Shown: positions 38,871-47,193 of the stretch, piece by piece
Layout of the letters: each line of letters begins with the position of its first letter
How positions within the stretch are numbered: the first letter of the stretch is position 1
Source of the DNA: an uncultured Bacteroidota bacterium
GTDB lineage: Bacteria; Bacteroidota; Bacteroidia; 2-12-FULL-35-15
Direction of reading: 5' to 3'
DNA: 64,000 nt
NCBI GenBank assembly: GCA_903847205.1
Contig: CAINDA010000024.1
Location: forward strand, 106,495 to 170,494
The notes under the pieces: model-generated
The model's database searches: none
What the model was told of the DNA's origin: nothing
What the model saw: only the letters and a program-made list of their open reading frames with translations
Program-made: the position numbers and the translations under genes

Positions 38871-39617
38871 TTAAGAAAAACCGCGCTGCTTTTTGATGTT
38901 TTCATAAGCCTGCTGTACTTTCTGGAATTTTTCTTTTGCCGCTTTCTGAACTTCTTCGCCAAGCGCTGCCACTTTATCAGGATGAAATTTCACAGCCATT
39001 CTGCGGTAAGCTTTTTTCACTTCTTCATCCGGTGCATTCTGTTCAATTTCAAGAATTTTATAATCGCTGTTAACATCGCGGAAATACATTGCTTTGAGCG
39101 AATTAAAATCGGCGGCATTTATTGCTAAATAATCGGCAATGGTTTGGATGGTCTGCAATTCAGCAGCATCAACATTGCCGTCGGCTTTTGAAATGCCGAA
39201 GAGATAATGAATAATCTGCAGCCGCTGTGAGTGCGGCATACTCTGCCTTATTTGAATACATACTTCGCGTAAGGGGATTTGCTGCTTTAATATTTCTTTG
39301 AGCAGCAAGAGCTGCTGCTGTGCATGTTCTTCGCCGAATTGCTGGGCTAAAAACCTTTTTACATAATCTAATTCGCTTTTTAATATTTTGCCGTCGCTTT
39401 TCATAACGGCTGCTGATAATACTAATAAGCTTGCAGCAAAATCGCCTGCGGGCTGCGCTCTCTGCGATGTATAAACCGGCTGGCCGCTGCTTACTACTAT
39501 ATCAGACGAAGCATCAAATGCCGAACCTAATGCGAAACCCAATACAGCTCCCAAAGGGCCTCCTAAAGCCCAGCCTAATCCTCCGCCTAACCATTTACCA
39601 AGTTTTATTTTTGCCAT
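38871..39617 (-). CDS. DjlA-like protein: glycine-zipper, TerB and DnaJ domains
   Basis: A 248-residue protein. Residues about 5-33 form a glycine-rich hydrophobic stretch (GGGLGWALGGPLGAVLGFAL) that probably inserts into a membrane. A TerB-like helical domain follows (about 60-165, SAAVMKSDGKILKSELDYVK and SKADGNVDAAELQTIQTIAD). A C-terminal J domain (about 185-248) contains KAYRRMAVKFHPDKV with the HPD triad that stimulates DnaK ATPase. The order of parts matches DjlA, a membrane-attached J-protein co-chaperone, although the N-terminal segment differs from that of E. coli. Confidence 0.85.
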   Translation of the reverse strand: MAKIKLGKWLGGGLGWALGGPLGAVLGFALGSAFDASSDIVVSSGQPVYTSQRAQPAGDFAASLLVLSAAVMKSDGKILKSELDYVKRFLAQQFGEEHAQQQLLLLKEILKQQIPLREVCIQIRQSMPHSQRLQIIHYLFGISKADGNVDAAELQTIQTIADYLAINAADFNSLKAMYFRDVNSDYKILEIEQNAPDEEVKKAYRRMAVKFHPDKVAALGEEVQKAAKEKFQKVQQAYENIKKQRGFS

Positions 39618-39717
39618 TGCAATTTAATTTTTTCCAAAAGTAATTAAATTCATAGAGAATTAAGGACTTGATGGATTTAGAGGGTGAAAATTAAAATTCT
39701 GGTTTAAAGAGCAATTG

Positions 39718-39725
39718 TATATTTG
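39718..39725 (+). promoter_or_regulatory. Candidate -7 element for the gene at 39759
   Basis: TATATTTG matches TAnnTTTG, 34 bp before the ATG at 39759. No clear -33 TTTG. Confidence 0.4.
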
Positions 39726-39758
39726 TAAGGAGTTTATCTTTCAAATGTTATTTAATTT

Positions 39759-40367
39759 ATGAAAAACATTGTTAACCTATTACTTGTTCTTTTATTGACG
39801 GGAGCATTTCCTATAAGTAATACCTGTAAAGCACAAAGCGACAGCATTTCTAATAAAAAAAACATTGCTAAAAATGCAATTTATGTTGAAGCATTTGGTA
39901 ATGGCTGGAGTTTTTTGGATGAAGTAGCAGTTATTTGGGGAACTTTAAATTATGAAAGAACCATAATTTGTTCTAAACATGTTAACTGTTCCATCAGAAT
40001 GGGTTTTGGTTATAATCGATATCAGAATCCTTATTTATGGAATGATGAAATTTTTTCTTATTATAGTTTACCTTTATTGTTTAATAGTATCACCAATCCT
40101 AATGGCAGCAATCATTTAGAAGCAGGTTTAGGGATAGTGTTAACCAATGATGCCTGGGATCTTAATAAAAATTATGAAGTAGGTTATACTGCAAGCCTTA
40201 AGTATCGCTATCAAAAGAAAACCAAGGGAATTTATTTTTCTGCAGGATTGACACCATCTATTTATTATGATCCTTTTATAAAATATGTTCCAGATGAATA
40301 TTCTGTATTTTCTCATGGAAGGATCCATCTGGCTGCAATAGGAATATGTATTGGTTATCACTTTTAA
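39759..40367 (+). CDS. Predicted secreted/outer-membrane protein, unknown
   Basis: A 202-residue protein with a signal peptide (MKNIVNLLLVLLLTGAFPIS). Beta-rich segments follow, including CSIRMGFGYNRYQNPYLWND, LEAGLGIVLTNDAWDLNKNY and GIYFSAGLTPSIYYDPF, ending in IHLAAIGICIGYHF. The closing aromatic residue fits an outer-membrane beta-barrel. No family recognised. A lipoprotein gene starts 12 bp after its stop, so the two probably form an operon. Confidence 0.6.
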   Translation: MKNIVNLLLVLLLTGAFPISNTCKAQSDSISNKKNIAKNAIYVEAFGNGWSFLDEVAVIWGTLNYERTIICSKHVNCSIRMGFGYNRYQNPYLWNDEIFSYYSLPLLFNSITNPNGSNHLEAGLGIVLTNDAWDLNKNYEVGYTASLKYRYQKKTKGIYFSAGLTPSIYYDPFIKYVPDEYSVFSHGRIHLAAIGICIGYHF

Positions 40368-40378
40368 ATCTAGAAAAA

Positions 40379-41017
40379 ATGAAACATATAAAATTTTTAA
40401 TCCCAGTGTTTGTTTTATTAGGAATCTATTCCTGCAAAAAAACAAATAATAATGCAACAATAACAACTTCTGTAAAGGCTACCGTGTTTGATGAAAACAC
40501 CCAGCAATATGTACCAAATCAAAAATTAACCTTGTATGAAGTACAAAATCAAAACTCTGGCGGAGGACACCTGCAGATATTAAAAGAAGTAAATACCGAT
40601 GCTAACGGACAAGCCGATTTTGGTGCATTTGAAGCCAGAGTAAGCAATGATTACTATTATGTGGTAACCATTTACAGCGGGATTAATTATTCGGTTCCGG
40701 CTAATGTAATAAAAGGGCAAAGCAATACTATTCCTTTTACAGAGGAAGCTCAGGCAAATCTTGCAGTAAAGTTTATGCCTCCTCCGCCTTATAATACAGG
40801 CGATTCCTTATCAGTTTCTTTTGTTAGTAAAAACCATCAATATTTGATTCCTTTTAAAATAACAAATAGTAATTATTCACAATTATCTATGGTGAGATTA
40901 CTTTCGGGGTATTACTATATTAATATAGATAAATATAAATCCGGGATTTATACTAATACAAAAGATACTGTATTTTATATTGCTAATAGCACCAATGAAT
41001 ATGATGTCAATTGGTAA
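40379..41017 (+). CDS. Predicted lipoprotein, unknown function
   Basis: A 212-residue protein starting at ATG 40379 (a longer in-frame start at 40346 would overlap the preceding gene). The lipobox LGIYSC near residue 19 marks it as an SPII lipoprotein. The mature part (about 35-115) has a carboxypeptidase-regulatory-like pattern (KATVFDENTQQYVPNQKLTL, TDANGQADFGAFEA). It is 12 bp downstream of a predicted barrel protein gene. A surface-exposed lipoprotein paired with that barrel is possible. Confidence 0.7.
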   Translation: MKHIKFLIPVFVLLGIYSCKKTNNNATITTSVKATVFDENTQQYVPNQKLTLYEVQNQNSGGGHLQILKEVNTDANGQADFGAFEARVSNDYYYVVTIYSGINYSVPANVIKGQSNTIPFTEEAQANLAVKFMPPPPYNTGDSLSVSFVSKNHQYLIPFKITNSNYSQLSMVRLLSGYYYINIDKYKSGIYTNTKDTVFYIANSTNEYDVNW

Positions 41018-41158
41018 AAATTAAAGTTTAGTTTTTATCCTGCAAAAAGGGGGGTAATGAAAAGGTTAACCAAAGTTTACAATAATAATAAGATCAAAGC
41101 ATAATGCATTTAGCGCCAATTGAAAGAAATATTATAAATAATAAAAGAGAAAATTCTA

Positions 41159-41773
41159 ATGCGTTTTAATTTAATTGTTTTAATAGTAATTTTTTTCGTA
41201 GTCATTGGAGCAAAAGAAAAAGACAAGTATAAAGAAAAAGATCTTGTTGTTTGGAGTGATGAAAACAAAATAATTTGGAAAAATTATAAAGGTAAACCAA
41301 CCAATTCTACAGATGGAGCAATGACTTGTAGTCTAATTTATTCCAAGTACGAAAATTCCAATAATAATGATTTAATAATAAATATTAGAGCTTGCTTTTT
41401 AAAAAATGAATCTTGGAAAAGAGAGAAAATGCCTTCAAACTATCATTTAAATCACGAACAAAGGCATTTTGATATAACTGAAATATTTGCCCGTAGGTTA
41501 AGAAAAATATTAGCAGATACATCTTTCCAATCAATCTCAAATGCAAAAAAAAATATTCCTAAATTAATAAAGGACAATAATAAAGAATGGGATATTTATC
41601 AAAATATTTACGATAAAGAATCAAATCATTCTATTAATATAGAGAAACAAACGCTTTGGAATAAAAGAATTGATGATGAGCTAAATCAGTTAAGTGATTA
41701 TAAAAGCAACCTTATTTCAATAAAAGAGAAAAGTGCTCCAGATAAGCAAAAGACATTAATCATTAACCACTGA
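41159..41773 (+). CDS. DUF922-like secreted protein with HExxH motif
   Basis: A 204-residue protein with an N-terminal hydrophobic segment (RFNLIVLIVIFFVVIGA). Near residue 99 it has HLNHEQRHFDITEIFARRL, which contains HExxH, the zinc-binding motif of gluzincin/metzincin-type peptidases, and looks like the DUF922 family ('NHEQxHFDI'). The first part (LVVWSDENKIIWKNYKGKPT) also fits that family. A Lys/Asp-rich C-terminal helix follows. It is AT-rich, like the small genes around it. Probably a periplasmic or secreted peptidase, unproven. Confidence 0.65.
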   Translation: MRFNLIVLIVIFFVVIGAKEKDKYKEKDLVVWSDENKIIWKNYKGKPTNSTDGAMTCSLIYSKYENSNNNDLIINIRACFLKNESWKREKMPSNYHLNHEQRHFDITEIFARRLRKILADTSFQSISNAKKNIPKLIKDNNKEWDIYQNIYDKESNHSINIEKQTLWNKRIDDELNQLSDYKSNLISIKEKSAPDKQKTLIINH

Positions 41774-41784
41774 CCATACCCCCC

Positions 41785-42261
41785 ATGTCCAAAACCTTCA
41801 TAACAAGCCAAATTATCCCAACCATCTTCGCCAGAATAATTGCAGGCATACTCGCTTTAATTTGTCTGGGTATAGCTTTCACCGGAGTGTATTTATTACT
41901 TCTGCCTGTTTTGATATATGTAGTTCTGATGTATTCATTCAATGCAGTTGATATTAATAGTGACGAAAAAACCTATAGAGAATATTTATCATTAATAGGT
42001 TATAAAATAGGAGAAACAAAAGCACTTCCGGCAATAGAATATGTATTGGTAAAAGATACTGTTTTAGTTTCTAATGACCGGTATTCGGATGAAACAGGAG
42101 ATGATTTTTATGAAATTTCATTAGTATGCCACGGGCCTATGAAAATACATTTATTTAAAACATACAGCGATACTAAAGCGGTATCACTTGCCAGCGATAC
42201 AGCAAAAAAATTAAACTGTAAAATAGAAGATCATACAAAAGAGAAACTGTTTAATAAATAA
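41785..42261 (+). CDS. Small membrane protein, unknown
   Basis: A 158-residue protein. Two adjacent membrane helices (about 14-34, 36-52: IIAGILALICLGIAF, YLLLLPVLIYVVLMY) are followed by a soluble domain (about 60-158) with mixed strands and a Lys-rich end. It begins 11 bp after the stop of the HExxH gene, so both may be co-transcribed. No family recognised. Confidence 0.6.
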   Translation: MSKTFITSQIIPTIFARIIAGILALICLGIAFTGVYLLLLPVLIYVVLMYSFNAVDINSDEKTYREYLSLIGYKIGETKALPAIEYVLVKDTVLVSNDRYSDETGDDFYEISLVCHGPMKIHLFKTYSDTKAVSLASDTAKKLNCKIEDHTKEKLFNK

Positions 42262-42327
42262 ATCCAGCGCGGCTAAATGCCGCCGGCGCGGGTTTAAATT
42301 TTAAAAAGTTTTTTGAGGAATATAAAC

Positions 42328-42561
42328 TTAACCCTGAAGTTTTAAAACAGTGTTCACTTCAAAGTTCATGAATGTTTCATGGCTTATACCAAGCACAATT
42401 AAAATCAGCTTTAACCTGTCGGGCTTCACTGCAATTTTACCGTTTTCAATTTTGCTCATAGCCCGCTGCGAAATCTTTAATTTTACCGCTATTGCTTCCT
42501 GAGAAATCCCCTGCATCTGCCGGATTGCTCTTATTTTGTTTCCTAAAATCTTTAGTCTCAT
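42328..42561 (-). CDS. XRE-family HTH transcriptional regulator
   Basis: A protein of 77 residues from ATG 42561; a TTG 21 bp further upstream is a less likely start. It is essentially one Cro/C1-type helix-turn-helix: IRAIRQMQGISQEAIAVKL, then KISQRAMSKIENGKIAVKPD, and LKLILIVLGISHETFM. A perfect 15-bp palindrome 50 bp upstream (42611-42625) is a good candidate for its own operator. It is divergent from the second array-associated gene, so it might control that locus too. Confidence 0.85.
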   Translation of the reverse strand: MRLKILGNKIRAIRQMQGISQEAIAVKLKISQRAMSKIENGKIAVKPDRLKLILIVLGISHETFMNFEVNTVLKLQG

Positions 42562-42610
42562 ACCTATAGAATTAAAATTCAAAAGTGGTTTTTTATTTTA
42601 TGCCGGTCAA

Positions 42611-42625
42611 GTTCTAAGTTAGAAC
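42611..42625. promoter_or_regulatory. Candidate operator (perfect palindrome) of the XRE regulator
   Basis: GTTCTAAGTTAGAAC is a perfect inverted repeat with a single central base. It lies just before the XRE gene on one side and about 60 bp before the 21-bp repeat array on the other. Small XRE regulators commonly bind such sites to repress themselves. Confidence 0.5.
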
Positions 42626-42684
42626 CATAAAAAGTTTTTTTTCTGGAAATTACCTTTTAAAATTGCAGCGGTCAAAAAAAAATA

Positions 42685-42829
42685 AGGCTTAATTATTTTT
42701 GATTAGGCTTGATTTATTTTAGTGAAGGCTTAATTATTTTAGATTAGGCTTGATTTATTTTAGCGAAGGCTTAATTTATTTTGGTGAAGGCTTAATTTTT
42801 TTTAGTGAAGGCTTAATACATTCTTTTTA
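42685..42829 (+). repeat. 20-21-bp tandem array, 7 units, upstream of the gene at 42927
   Basis: AGGCTT cores start at 42685, 42705, 42726, 42746, 42767, 42788 and 42809, a spacing of 20, 21, 20, 21, 21 and 21 bp. The first units alternate between GGCTTAAT and GGCTTGAT forms. The rest of each unit is T-rich (ATTTATTTTAG). All frames contain stops, so this array is not coding. It lies 97 bp before a gene of the same group as the one at 19056. A palindrome-like AGAAATATATTTCT follows at about 42834-42847, which includes TATATTTC, one base from a -7 element. Confidence 0.88.
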
Positions 42830-42926
42830 AACAGAAATATATTTCTGACTCAGAAATATAAAAACAACTTAATCAATTAAAAATTTTAAATAATTAAACA
42901 GTAAAAACAATTTAAACCATAACATT

Positions 42927-43574
42927 ATGTCATACCCAACAACAAGAGACGGCTTCCATAATTATATAGGAAATGCTGTTCAGTACTTAGATTCAAATGC
43001 AGTCCGATTTGCAATTTCAGCTGCTAACAAAACAGAGATGGATGATAAAAAACTGCTTTGGGACCCATTATGGGCAAAATATGTTGATCCTGCGCAGGTG
43101 AATTCACAGGTAAGGCAGAATGTAAAGGATATGATTGCCGATTGGAAACGTTTGCTTACTTCTATTTATAATGACATACCAAGTTCTGTATTAACCAGCA
43201 CCGATGCGTCAACACTTAACATTGCAATAGGCACATCACGCACAAATATTGCCCCTGCCGATCATGCACCGGTTCTTCAAATAGCAGGTATTAAGCATCT
43301 GCAGACAGGATTACGGATTACTGACCCCGAAAATCCAAACACAAATTCAATGCCTCCGGGGCAGCATGTTCACCTGCATGTCGGTATTCAGGATACTCCC
43401 GGATCGCCTATTGTATGGGATATTATGCGTTTGATGGAAGTGCATAAGTTTTTAACAACAGTAGGCTTTATGGATGCCGATGTAGCTAAAAAAGGATATT
43501 TCCGTGCATGTTATGTAAACACCCGCGGTGAAAAAGGCCCTTTCAGCGAACCAATTTCATCAACAATTGCATAA
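42927..43574 (+). CDS. Array-associated protein 2: helical N-terminus and Fn3-like C-terminus, unknown function
   Basis: A 215-residue protein without signal peptide or membrane helix. Near residues 61-73 it has VRQNVKDMIADWK, matching VKQNVKKFIADFK in the 273-residue protein at 19056. The C-terminal end (YFRACYVNTRGEKGPFSEPI) has the pattern of the last strands of a fibronectin-III domain. His-rich stretch GQHVHLHVGIQD lies near residue 146. It follows a 21-bp periodic array, as do the other two members at 19056 and 59310. Function unknown. Confidence 0.8.
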   Translation: MSYPTTRDGFHNYIGNAVQYLDSNAVRFAISAANKTEMDDKKLLWDPLWAKYVDPAQVNSQVRQNVKDMIADWKRLLTSIYNDIPSSVLTSTDASTLNIAIGTSRTNIAPADHAPVLQIAGIKHLQTGLRITDPENPNTNSMPPGQHVHLHVGIQDTPGSPIVWDIMRLMEVHKFLTTVGFMDADVAKKGYFRACYVNTRGEKGPFSEPISSTIA

Positions 43575-43600
43575 TTTAATCTGCTGAAAAAAACCAAAAA

Positions 43601-43811
43601 CCCCTCTCCTTTTTTCAAAGAGAGGGGCAGGGCTGAGGTTAAAAACAATCACCAACAAAAAACCCTCTCCTTTTTTTCAAGGAGAGGGGCAGGGGTGAGG
43701 TTAAAAAAATAACAGGGCTGTGGTTCAAAAACAACAAAGCTGAAGTAAAAAAACAATCCCCAAAACAAACCCCTCTCTTTTTTTTTCAAGGAGAGGGGCA
43801 GGGGTGAGGTT
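43601..43811. repeat. Cluster of three hairpin repeats, CCCCTCTCC type
   Basis: Three copies (about 43601-43640, 43663-43702 and 43770-43811) of a 40-bp element with CCCCTCTCCTT, a T-rich loop containing TTTCAA, then GGAGAGGGGCAGG and a GTGAGGTT tail. The arms pair as a hairpin. They fill the space between the array-associated gene and the convergent secreted protein gene. Related copies lie at 46296-46541. They look like a dispersed palindromic (REP-like) element. Confidence 0.85.
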
Positions 43812-43821
43812 TTGAATAATA

Positions 43822-44268
43822 TTATTCTTCTTTCATTTCCCTTGCTTCTCTCCACAAATGATCGCCCGCCCATTTCAATCCGTTAGGATGTTCCATTAAA
43901 GCATTAGCGGCATCCGTATAATTTTTGCACCAAATCAAAAATTCTTCAAAAGCACGCTTATGTGTTTTTTCTATTTCATCAAGTTCTGGCCAATCCTTAT
44001 GCTGGCGGTGAAACTTTGCAAGGTTTTCACTCGGATGTTTTACTGCCCATTTAACTAAAGCCTCTGCCTTTTCATGATGACTGCCATCCCATTCAAAAAT
44101 ATAATGAGCTGCATCTTTATGTTTAGATACCCATTTGCCTAATTCCCTGGAAGCATCAGGATTATTTTTCTCCCACTTTTCAAGCGGATCGCCTGCTTTA
44201 GCGCTCAAAGCAATAAACGAAAATGAAATACAAAGGAGAATAGCAGAAAATGATTTGATTGTTTTCAT
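43822..44268 (-). CDS. Small secreted helical-repeat protein, unknown
   Basis: A 148-residue protein with a signal peptide (FSAILLCISFSFIALSAKAG). The mature part consists of short helical repeats rich in W, K and H, e.g. LGKWVSKHKDAAHYIFEW, LVKWAVKHPSENLAKFHRQH and LIWCKNYTDAANALMEHP. The pattern of regularly spaced aromatic plus H-P/H-K pairs is similar to that in the first half of the divergent 540-residue protein at 44577. No family recognised. Confidence 0.65.
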   Translation of the reverse strand: MKTIKSFSAILLCISFSFIALSAKAGDPLEKWEKNNPDASRELGKWVSKHKDAAHYIFEWDGSHHEKAEALVKWAVKHPSENLAKFHRQHKDWPELDEIEKTHKRAFEEFLIWCKNYTDAANALMEHPNGLKWAGDHLWREAREMKEE

Positions 44269-44576
44269 GTTAAATGGTTTTAACGTTTATATAAAAATAA
44301 TAAATTACCTAATAGATGATTAAAATCACTGACATTCTTTAAGCCCTGTAATAATAGGCGTTCAACAGGCAAGATAAAATATATTAAAAAAAACAATACG
44401 CCAAATAGTCCGTTATTCAAAATGTTTACAAGGATGTTACTATAAATCATGTATAAAATTTATGCCAAATAATTTGGCAGCGTATTTGCCATAGCACAAT
44501 TGATAGATATATTTTATCAATAACTTATATTATTAGTAATTTCATTCCCGCAATAGATTTTTAAAAAATAAATAAA
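44269..44576. other. Divergent intergenic region without recognised features
   Basis: These 308 bp lie between the two divergent secreted-protein genes. No TAnnTTTG element, hairpin or repeat stood out in this AT-rich stretch. Confidence 0.5.
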
Positions 44577-46199
44577 ATGAAAAATAAAGTTTTTATCAGC
44601 CTGCTGTTTATCACTGCTGCTTATGCAGCAAACACAACAGCCCTTGCACAGGATCAGATTGGTGCAGCCAAACATGCAACTGCCGATGATTCTGCCGCCA
44701 TGAATGCCCTGGTGCTATACCCAGCCAATATCCGCCTTGATATTTTTGAAGCATCAGAATATCCTTCGGCTATTGTTGACATAGCAGCACTTCATAAAAG
44801 AACAAGCAATAGTTTTGCTGATCTTGTTGCCGGTTACCCGAAAGAAGAACAGGAAAATTTTTATAACCTCAGCCGTTACCCCGCATTGGTTACCGACCTT
44901 GTAAGAGGAGGATCAAAAACCGAAGGCGAAATCAATATTATCTCTTCGCGTTATCCCGAAGATATTCATGATGCCGCTATAAAAAGCGGAAGAAACCAGG
45001 ATGTGCTGCGCAGGATGGAAGAACTAAAAGCACAGTCGGATATGGAGTTTGTGCAAATCATTTCCGATTATCCTGTAGTTACTCAAAATGCTTTAAGAGA
45101 ACTGATACAATATCCCGAAATAATGAATCTGCTCAACGAACATCTCGATATGACAGTCCGTGTTGGCGCCCACTACCGCCGCGATCCGAAAGCTGTTATA
45201 GCGAGAGCAGAAGAAAGAAACATAGAAGAGGTAAGACAGAATGCCGAAGATGCTGCAGCATGGAAACAAAACATGGAGCAAAATCCTGAACAGGCAGCTG
45301 ATTTAAAAAATGCTGCTACTGATTATGCAGTAGAAAACGGATATTCTACAGATGAAATAAACACAGTGCCTGATCCCGGATATATTGCCAGTTATACTGT
45401 AAGCCCTTATTCATATTGGTTCGGTTATCCAACCTGGTATCCATACAGCTACTGGTATCCATATCCTTTCTGGTTCGATTGCGGATTTTATTACGGTCCC
45501 GGCGGAAACATGGTATTCTTAGGCCATCCGAGCTATTATTTCACTAATTGGTATTTTTATAATCCCGAACACATTCATCATTACCCGCATCTTTGTAATA
45601 CCTACGTTGATCATTATTACGGCCGCAGGCATTCCGGAGGCAATGATTTAGTTGTGCATAACTGGGTTCAGGGAAACAGAGATTATCTGCCGAGAGATTT
45701 TACTACTAACAGAACAAACAGGGTAGACGCAATCCGGCAGGTTGGACAGCTGAATGACGATGCCCGCAAAGACCATGGAAACAGAGCTGTTTCACCCGTA
45801 GAACGGGATCAATACTTTCAAAAAAACAGTACAAAATATCCAGTTATAGGTGCGAATCATGCAGCAGTAAAAGTAACTGAAAGCAGACCGCAGAATATAA
45901 ATATAGCAGAGCCTGAAAGACAGCCCGCTATTAGGATTAATCCACGTCAAAACCAGCAGCCTGCTGCTCAAAAACAAGAGCCAAGGCAGGAAAGCAGACC
46001 AGAGGCAGTACCACAGAGAAATAATTTTAATGAGATACAAAAAGCTCAGGAATATCATAGGAATGTATGGCAGGGAAATCCTCAGCCGCAGCGTCAGCAG
46101 GCTCCTCCTTCGTATTCTCAGCCTGTACAGCGTTCACAGCCTGCGCCTCAGCCTGCAAGGCAGTCAGCTCCATCAGCTCCGTCACCACGTAGAAAGTAA
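44577..46199 (+). CDS. Secreted DUF3300-like protein with Tyr/Trp/Pro-rich and Gln/Pro-rich regions
   Basis: A 540-residue secreted protein. A signal peptide ends near residue 25 (TTALAQ). The first half (about 40-240) has helical repeats with a recurrent Y-P pair, starting NALVLYPANIRLDIFEASEY, which looks like DUF3300 ('ALYP...ASxYP'). A Y/W/P-rich stretch follows (about 275-310: SPYSYWFGYPTWYPYSYWYP), then a His-rich segment (HIHHYPHLC). The last 130 residues are disordered and Gln/Pro-rich (QPQRQQAPPSYSQPVQRSQ). The domain call is by pattern only. It is divergent from a small helical-repeat secreted protein. Function unknown. Confidence 0.7.
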   Translation: MKNKVFISLLFITAAYAANTTALAQDQIGAAKHATADDSAAMNALVLYPANIRLDIFEASEYPSAIVDIAALHKRTSNSFADLVAGYPKEEQENFYNLSRYPALVTDLVRGGSKTEGEINIISSRYPEDIHDAAIKSGRNQDVLRRMEELKAQSDMEFVQIISDYPVVTQNALRELIQYPEIMNLLNEHLDMTVRVGAHYRRDPKAVIARAEERNIEEVRQNAEDAAAWKQNMEQNPEQAADLKNAATDYAVENGYSTDEINTVPDPGYIASYTVSPYSYWFGYPTWYPYSYWYPYPFWFDCGFYYGPGGNMVFLGHPSYYFTNWYFYNPEHIHHYPHLCNTYVDHYYGRRHSGGNDLVVHNWVQGNRDYLPRDFTTNRTNRVDAIRQVGQLNDDARKDHGNRAVSPVERDQYFQKNSTKYPVIGANHAAVKVTESRPQNINIAEPERQPAIRINPRQNQQPAAQKQEPRQESRPEAVPQRNNFNEIQKAQEYHRNVWQGNPQPQRQQAPPSYSQPVQRSQPAPQPARQSAPSAPSPRRK

Positions 46200-46242
46200 G
46201 CCTGGTAAATCAATCCAGAAAATAAAACTGAATATCATTGTT

Positions 46243-46274
46243 AAGCGCCCCGCATTATTGCAGGGCGCTTTTTT
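46243..46274 (+). terminator. Intrinsic terminator after the 540-residue protein gene
   Basis: Stem AAGCGCCC/GGGCGCTT around a 12-nt loop, followed by six T residues, 44 bp after the stop codon. Confidence 0.9.
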
Positions 46275-46295
46275 GTTGAATTCTCCCTAAGCAAA

Positions 46296-46541
46296 CCCCT
46301 CTCCTTTTTTCAAGGATAGGGAAGGGCTGAGGTTTAGAAAGCGTCAAATCCCCCTCTCCTTTTTCAAGGAGAGGGCCGGGGTGAGGTTTAGAAAGCTAAA
46401 TACCGGCTCTCTTTTGTAAGGAGAGGGGAAGGGCTGAAGTTAAAAAACATACCAATACCCCCTCTCCTTTTTTCGAGGAGAGGGCAGAGTGAGGTTAAAA
46501 AACATCGTCTCTTTTTGCAAGGAGATTGAAGGGCTGAAGTT
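46296..46541. repeat. Five decaying copies of the CCCCTCTCC-type hairpin repeat
   Basis: Copies begin near 46296, 46351, 46406, 46458 and 46506. Each keeps CTCTCCTTTTT, a short loop and GGAGAGG, then AGGGCTGAGGTT or similar. Later copies have lost parts of the arms. They match the cluster at 43601-43811. The 447-bp gap between the 540-residue protein gene and the cytochrome gene is mostly made of these copies, a terminator and a promoter. Confidence 0.85.
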
Positions 46542-46591
46542 TGCATTAAATCAATTTATTTTATGCGTCATTAAAAACCAAAGATTTTACT

Positions 46592-46599
46592 TAAGTTTG
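46592..46599 (+). promoter_or_regulatory. Candidate -7 element for the cytochrome c gene
   Basis: TAAGTTTG matches TAnnTTTG, 50 bp before the ATG at 46649. No clear -33 partner. Confidence 0.4.
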
Positions 46600-46648
46600 T
46601 TCTAGTTATTAACCGACAATTTTAATCAACGTTATTAATTTTTTTAAC

Positions 46649-47032
46649 ATGAAATTCCTTTTAACTATTTGCATTATCGGTATTGCAATTTTCTCTTCCT
46701 GCTCCCGCGATAATAAATCTGCAGCTAATTCCATTAATGAAGAAAAAGCAGTTGAATCAACCACAGTGCTTAAAACGCGGGTGAAAGATTTTTCCGCAGG
46801 TAAAAAAGTATTTGCTGAAAACTGCGTTAGATGCCACGGAGAGGATGGAAAAGCGCAAAAGAATCAAGCAAAAGATTTGTCAATTTCTAAGTTAAGTATT
46901 GATGAGAGTATTAAAATAATATCAACAGCCCAAACAATAAGCGAAAGAGGCCATGAACCGCGGTTTAAAGAAACATTATCTGATAACGACATTAACGAAG
47001 TAGCTGAATATATTGTTGCTCTTAGAAAATAA
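46649..47032 (+). CDS. Monohaem cytochrome c lipoprotein
   Basis: A 127-residue lipoprotein. The lipobox IAIFSSC places the lipidated Cys at 18. The haem-attachment motif CVRCH lies at Cys59-His63 in ENCVRCHGEDGKAQ. Where class I cytochromes usually have the axial Met (G-x-M-P-x-F), this one has ERGHEPRF with His102. C-terminal LSDNDINEVAEYIVAL is a normal cytochrome helix. Probably an electron carrier on the periplasmic side or outer membrane. The axial ligand is open to question. Confidence 0.88.
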   Translation: MKFLLTICIIGIAIFSSCSRDNKSAANSINEEKAVESTTVLKTRVKDFSAGKKVFAENCVRCHGEDGKAQKNQAKDLSISKLSIDESIKIISTAQTISERGHEPRFKETLSDNDINEVAEYIVALRK

Positions 47033-47050
47033 AAAATGATTTACTTAAAT

Positions 47051-47083
47051 AAAAAAGCCTGCTTTTCTAAGCGGGCTTTTTTA
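47051..47083. terminator. Intrinsic terminator after the cytochrome gene
   Basis: Stem AAAAGCCTGC/GCGGGCTTTT (one G-T pair) with a short T-rich loop, flanked by an A-run and T-run, 19 bp after the stop. Confidence 0.88.
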
Positions 47084-47120
47084 TTAAACATCAAAGCTTA
47101 AATAGAAATGCTGATTTGAA

Positions 47121-47151
47121 TTTGAAAAGTGCTTCAGAAATTTTATATTTG
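47121..47151 (+). promoter_or_regulatory. Full Bacteroidota promoter for the YceH-like gene
   Basis: TTTG at 47121-47124, 19 bp, then TATATTTG at 47144-47151. This matches the Bacteroidota primary sigma consensus TTTG-N19-TAnnTTTG at both elements and in spacing. The start codon at 47194 is 42 bp further on. It is the clearest promoter in the window. Confidence 0.7.
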
Positions 47152-47193
47152 ATTCTGAAATTTTGTTCCTGACAAACTGATATTATTTAAAAA

